64,000 nt of DNA from Serinus canaria (taxonomy: Eukaryota > Chordata > Aves > Passeriformes > Fringillidae): assembly GCF_022539315.1 (NCBI RefSeq), contig NC_066317.1, forward strand, positions 47,099,935 to 47,163,934. Reading direction: 5' to 3'. A model generated the notes under the pieces. That model saw only the letters and a program-made list of their open reading frames with translations, searched no databases and was not told the origin of the DNA. Both the position numbers and the translations under genes were made by a program. Shown here in pieces: positions 23,501-35,270 of this stretch (the stretch's first letter is position 1; every line of letters begins with the position of its first letter).

Positions 23501-26500
23501 TTAAAAGAAAAAGCTGGTTTCATTTGCTGGCAATTAATATTAGGTTATTCATACATGTAACAGATTGCTCCTTTTTTCTTCTTCTGACTAATTATAAAGA
23601 TCTATTTTAGCTTCAAAGTCTAGAGGATCTTCATAGACAGTGAGTTCACATCCTCACAGGCAGTGTTCAGCAGTGCTGAAGGGATGGTCTCAGGCTTCCC
23701 TTGAACCTCTCAGAAGAGTAAATCTTTACTAGAAAGAGAATGTGTATTCAGTTCCATTTCTGTGTAGGTATGTTTCTAACTTGAGAACTAGTCAGCATAC
23801 ATCAGAGCTGAGTGATGAATACATGAACAAGACATATATTACTTTGGAAAGTTTTGCAGCCACTAAAAAGAATAAAGTTCCATCTGCTGTCCCCTGGTAG
23901 CAGGCCTTTGGGAATTATTTCAGAATAAAATGCTAACATAATGGACGACAAAAATACAGTGCATGTATCTAATGTCTCATAAAGAAGCATAATTCACTTC
24001 TTTAGAAAACTTATAGCACAAGGAAATGGCTTTATTATAAAACAGTGTAAATAAGAGTAGTAAGATTAAATAGGATATGAGATTTGTCATTTTTATTAAT
24101 GAAATGTTTGGCTTGTGTTGAGGAACTGTAGTAAGGTTGCTGTCATTGGGACATGATTTAAAAGGCATTTTTGGCTGGTGCTATTACATATTGTTTTTTT
24201 AATTTCTTCTTAATGTATAAGTCTTCAGCCTGGTGGTTTCTGCCAAACTTTGCATCTACAAATGGAACAAAAACTCTGTTTCAATCAAATGATTCCTCTA
24301 TAGGAAAATGTAGGTTCTTTTTTACAATCTTTCTCTAATGCATAATTGTAATTTCAAGATCTGTGGAAATATTGCAAAGAACTTGTAACCACCCTAATTG
24401 GAAAAGGGTGATTTTTTTGTGGCCATTTTAGATAGTTAAGGTATCCTACATGGTAAGCTGAGGATTCTCCTTAAGAGAAATTCTTAATCTTACTGCAAGT
24501 TGCAGTACAGGTAAAAATTAAATTAAAAAATTAAATCTCTATTACTGTAAAAAAAAAAGAGTCACTCGTAAAATCATGTACTTCATTCCTTGGTCATCAT
24601 TTTTGAGAATGCATTGCAAATGTTTTTTATAAGAAACTGCAAGCAATCCTGTGTGCACGTACTTTTATGTCTGCTTATTTCAGAAGGTGTTTCCACATGG
24701 ATGTGGAGACAATGATGAACTAAGAAAAAGCTGATTTTGTAGTTTCCTTCTCCATATGGCCCACCATCATTTTATCTTTCTTCCTATAGTGAGTTCACTT
24801 GTCTTTTTAAGGTTGTAGTGTATTTGGAATGTCTTGTATTCAAAATACTTTTCCTTTACTGTACAATTTCACAATTTCAAGGGGGAAGAACTATTGTACA
24901 AAATGCACATTCCTGGGAAGGGAAGAAGGGGAAAGGTGGGAAAAGTCCTACAAGAATTCTTAGATGCTGGGAGACAGTAGATGACTGAAACACTGTTCAC
25001 TGAAGGTTGCACACAGGGAAAAAATAATTTTCCTACTATCTTCATGGTCTTGTATTCCAATACAAAGCTTGTCCATTATTGGGATTACTAAATCTGCAGC
25101 CCCGAGCTATGGCTGGACACTGGCACCAGTAGATGATGTGACACATAAGGTGTTTGTTCCAGAGCACTCGTGTCTAGCATGAACTCATGTCTAGCAATGA
25201 GCACCTTCTTTTCTGCTGTGAATGTCTAGAAGTCTTGTTAGCATCCTGAAATCCAGAAGATTGAACTGACTGATTTAAAAGGGGATAGGTCAATCAAAAT
25301 ATATGAAGGATTATTCTTTCTAAAGCAATTTTGGTAAGGAACCAAAGTTACAGGTGCTCAGTAGCAGTAACTGAGGCCAGAAAGTGGTCCTTTTTTAAAA
25401 GATTGCATATAATTGTTGTCTTTATAGCAGGAACTATATCCACTTCACTCTTTACAGGAGTCTCAAAACATGGTGGCCTAAACCCTGGGCATCAGAGCCA
25501 TTACTTTTCAGTGCTGTAGTGGCATATTAGCAGTTTAAGGCTGTTTTAGTGGCTGTACAGGCATCAGGTCTTCACAGCTGACAGAATACCAGTTTAGTAC
25601 CACATCTGTCCTTCTAACCTCAGGGGTGCTGAGGGCTTTCCTCTATGTCATTAGCTGGGAATAATTTAAAGTTACTGGCAGCTATCATAATTTAGAGGGA
25701 TGAACCCTGTTAACACCAAAGCAAACACTGTGAGAATTCATGGAAACCTTTGCAGATGCTCTGCAAAAGCTTTACTAAGTTTCAGGTATAGAATGAGAGA
25801 CAAAATTTTATATTTAGTAATAGCTTCATGTCATTCTCTTGTAATTATGCAAAAGCTCTTTGGTATCAAAACATCATTAAACTTTTAATCATATATAATA
25901 AGGTGTTCAAAACAAATCATGCTAGGAACGGAAGATGTTTTATCTATATGGAAAAAAAGATCTGTGGAGAAAGCTTGATTGGGAGAACATTGTACACAGT
26001 CACAAGTTGCTTGCATAAGTAATTTTTAAGTCAGACTCCTTTATATTTTGTTCCACCCACTGAGTGAATTCTGTATGAGAGCTCATGGGAGGCTTTTTGA
26101 ATATAGAGTTCTCCATGGCAGAAGTGGCTCAGAAGCATTTTGTACCAAGCAGTGTTGGCCTGTTGGACAGAGACACTGCTGGTGTATCTGGGGACAGCCC
26201 CTCCTGAGACTCCTTGCTTTGCTGGTATCTGCTTCCCAGCATCTGTGAGCCCAGGCTGGATGATGAGTTTATTATGATTTTGTGAGATGGGAAAGAGCAA
26301 ATACAGAAAGAATGCAATAAGAAGAAACATAAATACAGATGAGAAGATGAGAACCTCCTTATCTTTTATATTTTGATTTCATAGCTCCAAGTCACCGTAT
26401 TTGATAACCTGCTGTGACATATACTATAGACTGGAGAAATGTTGAGCTGCTACAGGAAAGCAGACATACACAAAGGGACATGGAAACACCTAGGCAGAGA

Positions 26501-26584
26501 GGGAAGTGTTCAGCTGGAAACTGTCTGCTGCAATGATTGCTTTTAATGGGATGTAAAACCAGTATTTCTTTATCTTGGAAAATT
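20531..26584. other. Unannotated non-coding stretch
   Basis: Long AT-rich interval. Apart from a possible SINE remnant at 21555-21655 and an imperfect 17-bp tandem duplication at 25168-25200 (shared core TGTCTAGCA), no element, RNA gene or exon is recognised. Open frames are below about 100 codons and unremarkable. Confidence 0.55.
21555..21655 (+). mobile_element. Possible ancient MIR-like SINE remnant
   Basis: The order 'acatctgtgaagtgg', 'actgttgtcaagaagtg' and 'tttgatatctatttatgag' resembles the 3' half of amniote MIR-type SINEs (a short 'catctgtaaaatggg'-like block, a 'gttgtgagga'-like block, then an 'aagtgctttgagatc'-like block). Similarity is patchy, as would be expected after very long decay, and may be chance. 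Confidence 0.32.
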
Positions 26585-26765
26585 AAAAACAAGCCTGACT
26601 TTCAGGGGCAAAGTGCACCCCAAATATTTCGTTTAAATATAATTAGATAAAGTATGTTAAAAGCAGAATTGCACATTAGCAGCAGAGTTCTAATTCCTCA
26701 GGTGCAATTAAGGGAAATTCATCTGCTTTGTATTTGAGGCCAAGATAAATAAAGCAACTTCAGTT
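26585..26765. other. Candidate conserved regulatory block
   Basis: Repeat-free run with clustered homeodomain-type cores ('ataattagata', 'attctaattcc', 'ttttaataattgattt'), a POU-like 'aaatataatta' and two short 'attgcac'/'gtgcaatt' inverted words (near 26669 and 26702). Texture-based call only. Confidence 0.22.
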
Positions 26766-29700
26766 TTAATAATTGATTTGGTAAGGAAATTTTTTTCCCC
26801 CATGTTTTGATATCCAGTGTATTAGAGAATAAAGAGAATAGAAATACAAAAATAAACCAGCTGTTCTTAACAGGCAGAAAGGAAAGGAGAAGCCAGCTGG
26901 GCAGTCCCATTCACCACCTTGTCACCATGGATTTAGTCCATGGAAGTAGTTTTCCTGGTCATAGCCACATAGCAGTTACTGAGATTTAGAGATCCTTTAC
27001 TAGAACCATCCTTTAACAATGCACTGGAGCTTTTCAGTTCATTATCTTCTCCAGTTGACAATGGTGCTGTATATTTTTAATGGCATAGAATCAACGTGTG
27101 GCTTAACTGGCAGTGGGAATATTTCTGGCACTGCCCTGTGAATACCAACACACCACAGCAATATGGCCAGGGACTCAGCTGAAGGAAATCACTAAAATTG
27201 CTCTCTATTCTTGAAAAAAAAAGTGCACAGAATATGAAAGGGCAACATTAGCCTTCTTTGTAGTTCTTAGTAAATGAGAAGTAATTAAAAGGTGATTCAG
27301 AGAGACCTGGATGCTCAAGGAATAGTTATTTTGTTAGTGATACAAGTAAAATGTAAAACACCTCCATAAATTAAAGCTTTACTGTTGGGATTTTTGTGTC
27401 AAAATATTCATTATATATGATTACACAGAAATTTTCTGTTTGCATGGGAAAATTCTTGGGACTTGAAAATATTTTTTAAAGTGTTTTCTGTTTAAAATTA
27501 ATATCAAAATCCCATTACTTGTATCTGTCATTCATTATACAATTCATTTTGGTAGGTACCTCTTGAAAACCATTCTCTATTTTCCAATTCTTTATTTCAT
27601 TTTATTGATTCCAAGACTTACGCCAAAAATGAGAAGCAAAAACAGTCCAGGCAGTCTGTTCTTTATTTTTTTTCCCAGTAAAAGTGTATCCAGCTAAATT
27701 GTCTGAATCATGAAAAAAATGAACAAAATTGGGAAACATACACCTGCAAAGGTTCCTTGTGTCAAAAGAGGCTTACCTGCATTTGTAATGCATGTCTTTT
27801 CTAATGAATATTTAGCTCTGTGCTTTCAGCCACCCATGGTGTCAGTCTGCTCTGCCCATGAGAATAAAAGCACGAGGTAGCATTTTTCCCTTGTCTCAGC
27901 CAGATGTGGCTCTGTGCATTCCCAGCACAGGTTGTATGAACACATTTAGTTTGTTCCTTGTACGACTCAACCTACTATTCTTATGAGGGTCTCCAGGAGA
28001 TAATTTTGTAACCAGCTTATTATGCATTATTTTTTTCTCTCTAGTACAATTTTCATTCATTCTTCCCTAATGTTTTTCCATAGCTGACAGATGCTGTGTG
28101 ATTGTGAGATTAATTAATAAAAACATTGCCCTAAAATAGAATCCCAAAGTGCCTTGCTCTCCCTTTCCTGCCTGTATTACACTTTGCTGTATTTTCTCCT
28201 TGTCTTTTAAGTTTTTTTATTTGTTCTAAAAATTCTTATAACCAAATTATTTTTGACATATGAAGATGATACAGATGCAAGAGTCCATTCAGAAACAAGC
28301 AGACGTTGTTGCCTTTCTTAGAAAGGTTTGAATATTGTGGGTTTTCACTCCAGTCCTGTATGAGGAAAAAAGCTGCCCTATTACCAGCTTCAGTAAATTT
28401 TTGATGAATCTTTTGTGTAGGCAGTCCCAGAACCTCTGTCCTAAAAATGCCAAACCTGTTTTTACTGGTTGCTGTGGGAGGGTTTTTTTGTCGATCTGAG
28501 CTGTCTCATTTGCCTTGAGGGTAAGTACTATGCTAATATTTAGAAGTGATGAGTTTCCCCTTATTTTATTTAGTCAGAAACCAAAAATTTGCCTCCTTGT
28601 TCATCTTCCAAATTTCCCTGTTTTATTGTACCTGAAAATTTACTTGTATTTCTGATTCTTTTAGAGAGGAACAAGCTAAAAGGGAAGGTCAGGGGTATTT
28701 ACACTTGACTGTTACAAGGAACAGTATTTTAACAAACCAAGTGTGCTGGCTTACTTCACTTTTTCCTTTAGATTCCTTTGGAAAAATCCATGTCCTTTCA
28801 GTGACCTCAGAAAGGCACAGTGTGCAGATAATATGCACCTTGAGGAACATGTGCTGAAAGAGACCAGAACATTCACTTCCTTCTGCCTTCCCAAGTATGT
28901 TTCAATCAGTCCAGAAACTTCTCTTGGGGCAAAAATGCAGAAAGAGCAGGTGTGTTATTGAGTCCAAGCTGCTGTTCTTCCCAGAGGGCTGCACAAGAGG
29001 AGCTAGGAGGATTTATTCCCTTCTGCAGCTCTATGCAGCTAGCCACCATCAGACCCATAACTGCTTTTTGAAACATATGTAATGCAAATTTCTAAGCCGC
29101 CACATTTTTATTTGAAATATTCACATGTGTCTCCTGAAATATCTAAAAGCAACAGGCAATAAAAGTCTGCCCTAAGAGAAAAGAAAAACCTGGAAGCATT
29201 AAAATGGTGTCATCCTCAATGCATCTTTCCTCACAAATGTTCTGGTTGCTTGTAATGACTAGCATGCCAGTCAGGCAATCTTGGCCTCAGATTGCTCACA
29301 GTTCTTTAAAAAGGAGGTGGCTTTTTTACCAATGTATAAAATTATTCATGTGATAGCTAATTTCTTGATGGATAGCTAATTTCTTCCATGTTATCTCTCC
29401 ATAGATAATAGTCATATTTTCTGCTTCAGGAGTAGGGAGAAGGTTGTAAAAGTCAACAGAGGAGACCTTGCTGGATTAAAAATGTAGAATACATGCCATA
29501 GATGGCTAAGGTTTTAAAAATTATTGGGGTTTCAGGTATTTATTGTTTAAATAAGTACTGTAAACAGCATGACAAAGCTGTTTCTTAAGTCAACATCAGT
29601 ATGGTAACATCACTATAGTTGCAAATACTTTTATCCTGTCATCCTAACTTCCTGGCATTCTACATGCTCTCAAACCTCTACAAATACCTATTTGGTAATC

Positions 29701-31187
29701 ACCTCAAGAAGAATGGAGAAATTTTGTTACTTTACAGCATTATAGAAGGACTGAAAAAAACCATAAATTCATAAAAATTATGAAGATGGCTCTGAGGTGA
29801 ACTTTCCTAGAATATTTCTGTGACAAGTATTGTCAGGGACAAAATGTGACTATGAATAGCTATGCAGTTCACAGGTTCCAAAAATAACTTTATGTGAAGA
29901 ATTGCTATAGCTTAAACTTTTTTTTTTTTGTCTCTACTTAATGAGTACTTCTGCTCTAATAAGAATTGAGATTAATATTTTGCGTGAACAGAGTAAAAAT
30001 AGCTACTTTTTAATGTTATATCATTGACAGACTAGAAGTCCATGAACATCCAAGTAATCTCAGACATAATGACATTGAAATGTTACTTTCCAAAATTTGG
30101 GATGTTACATAATTACACATCAGTTTCTAGCAGGTATGAGATATTTATTGGTAGTTTTATTTATGGAAAGAGAATGACTCCAGAGATTCTTTTGAAAGTA
30201 CTTGTCTTATACAGAATTTTCAAAGTAGAGGACAGAAAAGGAAATAAGTAGATTTAAATCAAGCGAACTGTAAGCAAAATCATCCCTTGCAGAAGTGATG
30301 TGGGATTGTGTTTCTGAAGATTTCCTTCCTGACTAATGTTGTACTGTCCATTTTTGACTCTTTTGCACAAAGATTTCTATACGAGCTACAGAAGATAGAA
30401 TCCTTTGTTATTTAAATTCAAGTAGTTGTTCCTTGAATGGATTCTGAATTTTTTACAAGTTCAGGTCTCTGAAGTGGCATAAAATAGTAATTTTTGTAGC
30501 TCTGCTACTGGGTTGCTTCCTGTCCCATAAGACTGTGCTATGACTTGAATGTTTTTTCCACTTTTATTTTTTAATCAATAGGACAGTCAGAACAGTGGTT
30601 TATAATTGATGCTTACGTCCTGAAGACTTCACTCTATTCAAACTCAGGACTGGTATTTTAATATTTAAAAAAACCCTTTAACAAGCTGATTGATCAAATT
30701 TCAGAACTAAGGTTTAAATATAACTACACCAAAAATACCAGTACTGCAAACAAATACTTCTAAATGCCTGTCATGCTAATTTCAAAACTGAGTTCAAACT
30801 TGAAATGTAATTGAAGTTTCATCTTTAGGCTATGTATTAATTTTTAAATTAAATTTATATGACTTTTCCTATTATTACAGTGTTATTTCCTAAGCATTAT
30901 TTTAATGAAAAAACCCCATGTTTAAACCTATATATTACTGTTTCCATCTTTTAACCGTTTTCCTATATATATGAGATGAAAGAATGTTCTTTCCAACTCT
31001 CATTTATGTTGCTAGATCTGTAGTATAGTTCAGGCATGACATTTTACTCATGAGATGAAACAGAAGTTTTACTTTTCATTAAAGTGTTATTCATAAACTA
31101 ATTAATTAAATCCTTTATGACCTTCCTTTTAAATTTATTTTTATGATTTCAGAAGCTTTAAAGAGTTTTAGTTCATTCTTATCTTTC
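26766..31187. other. Unannotated non-coding stretch
   Basis: No recognisable exon or interspersed repeat. Contains a 15-bp direct repeat at 29352-29385 and a T12 run at 29918-29929. A donor-like 'gagggtaagt' near 28517 was examined and has no open upstream exon. Confidence 0.55.
29352..29385 (+). repeat. Short tandem duplication (15-bp word, period 19)
   Basis: GATAGCTAATTTCTT occurs at 29352-29366 and again at 29371-29385, separated by GATG. The perfect match implies a fairly recent local duplication. GATA and TAAT cores are thereby doubled, which could matter for factor binding but need not. Confidence 0.9.
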
Positions 31188-31209
31188 AAGGTCAGATATA
31201 TCTGACCTT
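31188..31209. promoter_or_regulatory. Perfect 22-bp palindrome with inverted AGGTCA half-sites
   Basis: The halves AAGGTCAGATA (31188-31198) and TATCTGACCTT (31199-31209) are exact reverse complements. AGGTCA (31189-31194) and TGACCT (31203-31208) form an inverted nuclear-receptor repeat with an 8-bp spacer, GATATATC. The AAGGTCA form, with its extra 5' A, is the extended half-site preferred by some monomeric receptors. Eight is not a classical inverted spacing (IR0, IR1 and IR3 are), so dimer binding is uncertain. The sequence is certain; the function is inference. Confidence 0.5.
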
Positions 31210-34200
31210 TATTCTCTTTCACATTACTTTTAATTCTTTGATTCAAAGAATCCCTTATAGTGAAATACTGCTTTAACTTTTACATCCCATCAGTCAAAGG
31301 AATATATGCAAACTATATTGATAAAAAAGCAGAGGTCATTTCACAAAATTAATTTGTTCATGTTCACATTGTTATTATGTTGAGATGCTCCAATCCAATG
31401 TTTCTATGTTCTTGCTCAGAATGGGGTTTGAAATAACTGTGTCCTGAAAAAACAAGAGTTATTTAGTCATACCTTACATTCCTAAGACAGTCCAGCATTA
31501 GATTACTGATGTTAATTTTTCAAATTACTACCCACAGTTAAACTCCTTGATTGTTTTTTAGAGGATGATGAATTCTGACAGTTTTTTGATGAATCTTGAT
31601 TTGAAAACTATGATTTACTGCCTAACAGGGAAGACCATTCCAAGGTATTCCATTTCCTCTGTAGCTTTTGATGAGAATCAAGTTATACAGTTTTGTGTGT
31701 TTGCTCTTCTACCTTTCCTTGTTAGCAGTAAAAAAGTGGATACAACAGAGTGAGTAAAATGAATTGGGATCAACAAATCAGGCATTAATTTCACTGCAGT
31801 TACCACTTCTGCTGCTTGTTGCACTAACTTTGAGTGAATCTGCACATACTCTTTGATGAGCCTTTATTTTTAGCCAATAACTCCTTGTAGTTTTTCAGTT
31901 CTCATTGTGCATTACAGTTGTGCTCCACGCACAGAACAAAAGTTTTTTTTCAGGTTAGGAAAAAAGTATCTTTTCAAACTCCTCTCCTCTGACTTTGTAG
32001 CTGTAACCACTCTTTCAGTGTATTCTAGCAGGACAATCACATCATTGTTGTCTTTTGATGAAATATAAAACCATTACTCATTTCCCCATGGCTACTTGTT
32101 CTTCCCCAGGCATCCTCAAGCTGTCACAGCTTTGAGAATGGGAGGCAGAAAGCCAGTCTGCTGCTGGGTGTTGAGCCTAAAATCCAGCAGATAGTGTCTT
32201 CTAGGATGCTAAAGTGAGACAAAGTCCGATTCAGTATTTAGTTATTGTGGCAGGTATTTAGTTAAGCCTGGTTCAGTTTTGTGCATGACAAGAAGCGGTC
32301 TTGCTTTGGTCTTGGGTCTGAACTCAGAATAGTGACCTTAGGAGTGTTCAGTAGCCAGAGAGAATTTTTGTGATGAAGCTTTGAGAGGGAATATTTCCAC
32401 TGTGCTCAAATCCCACTCTAGATGTCACTTTAATGGGATAGAAAACCTCCTGAAGCCAGTCCAGCTCAATCATGATGCATGTATAACCACACTTTAAAAC
32501 ATTCTATCTGCATGTATGCAGATAGAGATACAAGTATGAACAACTGACAGCTGGCTGGAAACAGGGAAATGGCAAACAGCAGAAATTAGGGATTTCTGAG
32601 AGTGGCCATTGTGATTGTCCTCCAAGCCCTCCACATCTGATGCTTCCTGGAATATAGGGCAGCTGTCCTCAGGTTTGTTCCTGAATGCCCTGAAGGTGTG
32701 CCTTGGTGTTGCTGTTTCTGCAGGTGAGATTGGATCCCTCCCAGCTGCCTGCAGAAGCTAACCTGCTGAGGTAAATGAGGTTTGTCTGGGTGGTGGCCTT
32801 TTGGGATGGCAGCCCAAATGAATCTGATTGTAGGCTGACTTCTCAACATGCCTTACCAAACCTGTCTGCTTACAGAGGTTTTTGACTCAAGCATCCATTT
32901 AGCTACACATCAGATCAGGAGTGGGAAAGGATTAACTCTGGAAAGCCATTTCAGTTTATGTGTAACCTTAGTGCAACAGCAGCACTTTTGGAACCGAACC
33001 CTTGCAGACGCAGGTTTAAAAATTACTCAAGGGAAAGCTTTGGAATTGTTTATAAAACAGACTCTGCAAATCATCTGCTTTGTTTTTAGAGCAGAGTTGC
33101 TGATTTTTTTAATTCTTTGAAATTCAGCCTGTTGGTTCCTGGAATTGCTTGCAAATGAATTCCACTGTGGTTTAGTATCATCAGTGGGAAGAGGAGTGTG
33201 AAGCTGAGCAAATCTCCTGCCATCTGGAATGTAACCCAAGCACCTGATAGTTCCATTCTGAGTTCCCTCAGGAAGCTAACAATTATATAAAATGTTTAAT
33301 CAAAGCTGTTATGCCAAGTATAACTGCAAAGCTGACATCAACATAGGAAAAGAAAAGTTAAATGGCTCCATATGAGCTGTTCTTTTCACTAGAATTTTTG
33401 AAAGACAGGAAGAAAAGATAATGCCAACTTTGCTTCCTTTATCTGTGAGTTACTAAAACCACCCTCTTAGTAAACAGTGTCCTTTGGCTCTACAATGTTA
33501 TTATCACTTTTTTTGATTACAGAATAATTCCCATAGATATATGGCTTTGTGTCATTAAAATTGAATGCTTTTTCAGTTGCTTAAGACATGTTAATTTCTC
33601 TAGTCCAACAATCAATCAGGCAAAGGTGCCTTAAACCCAACTGGCTTAATGTGCATATTTTTATTCTTTATTTCAGTTCTTTAACAGAAGACACTGATAT
33701 ATTAGAAACAGTGATTAAAAAGTGAACAGATCTGATACGCAGTCTTCATGTAATCTGTATTTTCAATAGAAAAATGATACTCAGGTATTACAAATACTGT
33801 ATCAGATTTGGGAGATGGAAAAAAATCCCATTTATAAAAGAAGTTCTATGTAAAATATGATTTTAAAGTATTTCTTGAAATATTTTTTGAATATATGTCT
33901 GTGTAAGGTGATTTTTTATTTATAAAACTGTTGGAATGTAGGCCTTGGGAACAACAGTTTTTCATAACAGCAAGTGATATTTTCAATAAATTTAGTTGGG
34001 AAATTGTTTGCATGAACAGCCTTTCACTAAAACTCAGTTTAAAAATTATTTACTCAAAAGAATAAACTAAACAATATTTTTGAACTTCACTTTCTTTTAA
34101 GAAAAAATGTAACAGTAGATTTCCAAATAAAAATATAAATTAGTGAAGAAAAATACTAGCATAAGAGAAGTGATTTTGTGGAATATTTTTATTTATGAAA

Positions 34201-34966
34201 TGTAACTTTATGAAGCACTTTACTTCACAACATATTAGTTACTACAGATTATTTAAAAATTACTATCAATTAACTGAAAATGCTTCAAGAAAAATCTGAA
34301 TCTTTTAAATACTTCTTGAAATAATTGTAAAAGACAGAATATGTTTTCTGCATTTTCCTTATTTTTGTTTGCAGTATATGTCACAAAATCTTATGGTATT
34401 GAGACTTGATCCTCCAGAGCAAGTCTAAAAAGGCTGAGAAGTTTTTATGTCCAGTAATACAGATAAATTTCAGCTAACCTATTATTTATATAGCTGTTTA
34501 AATAATTGCATTTATGCAAATTTAATATAGTGATAAATATGCCATCAAAAGGTGGTGTTTTCATCTGAGGCTTTGGCTGCTATCTTATATCAAGTAATTG
34601 TCAAAATACCGATATGAGAAATTCCAATTCAGGATAATGAAGCTTCTCTGGTACTTTTTAGTATTCAAACACACTTTGGCATTGGCAATTATTTTAAAGG
34701 TGTGAGAAAAGAATATAGATCTCATGTGCTCAAAGCCACTAAGGATCCCACAGATTCCTTAAAGCTAAAGCTTTATTATGCTAACAAAGTTAATAGACCA
34801 TTTTGACTCTTTGGAAAATATCAGGATATGCTGAAAGGACCTAGTTAGAGATAAATTCATAATCCCAAAGGTCCCACAGATAAGGAGCAGGTTCAAATAC
34901 CTCTGTACCATCTGCCTTAAGGCATCCAGCTTGGCCTTTGTAAGTGTACAGTGCTCACTGAATGTT
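31210..34966. other. Unannotated non-coding stretch
   Basis: No exon or interspersed repeat recognised. The part from about 33700 to 34510 is extremely AT-rich, with many short ATTTA, AATAT and TTTAAA words, as seen in scaffold/matrix attachment regions, though such composition is not specific. A short palindrome lies at 32503-32526. Confidence 0.55.
32503..32526. repeat. Perfect 11-bp inverted repeat with 2-nt centre
   Basis: TCTATCTGCAT (32503-32513) and ATGCAGATAGA (32516-32526) are exact reverse complements around GT. The centre also forms near-overlapping ATGCAT/ATGCAG octamer-like words. Probably a chance or replication-derived palindrome. Confidence 0.88.
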
Positions 34967-35270
34967 GTGTTGGTTGGCAGGAGCCTCCCAAGGCCATCGA
35001 GTCCAGCCTGCTGCCTGGGGCAGGACACTCACCCACCTCACAGGGCAGCCAGCTTTGCTCAGCTGAGTCTTGAAAACTGCAGAGGAAAGGGTTCCACAGC
35101 TTGTGCTGTGTGAGTTTCTCCCAGTGTCCAGCCTGAGTCTCCCAAGGTGTTGCTACAAGATCACATCATGTTATTACATTGTTGGTCGGGAAGAGTTTTG
35201 TTCCATCACATGGATACCTACCCATCAAGTGGCTGTGGGGTTAAGCAATCTCTTCTCCTTTACAGGTGTT
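34967..35270 (-). mobile_element. Old CR1 retrotransposon fragment
   Basis: A diverged CR1 3' region lies in reverse orientation. On the plus strand the block order is 'tggttggcaggagcc', 'catcgagtccagcctgctgc', 'caggacactcaccc', 'cagctgagtcttgaaaac', 'tccacagcttgtg', 'tctcccaaggtgttgctaca', 'gggaagagttttgttccat' and 'tctcttctcctttacagg', each paralleling a successive CR1 segment. Divergence is clearly higher than in the copies at 5415 and 7318, and no coding frame survives, so this is probably the oldest CR1 of the window. Confidence 0.75.

Noticed and set aside
28419..28525. Possible exon between 'gtgtag' acceptor-like and 'gagggtaagt' donor-like sites
   Set aside because: All three frames contain stop codons before the donor.
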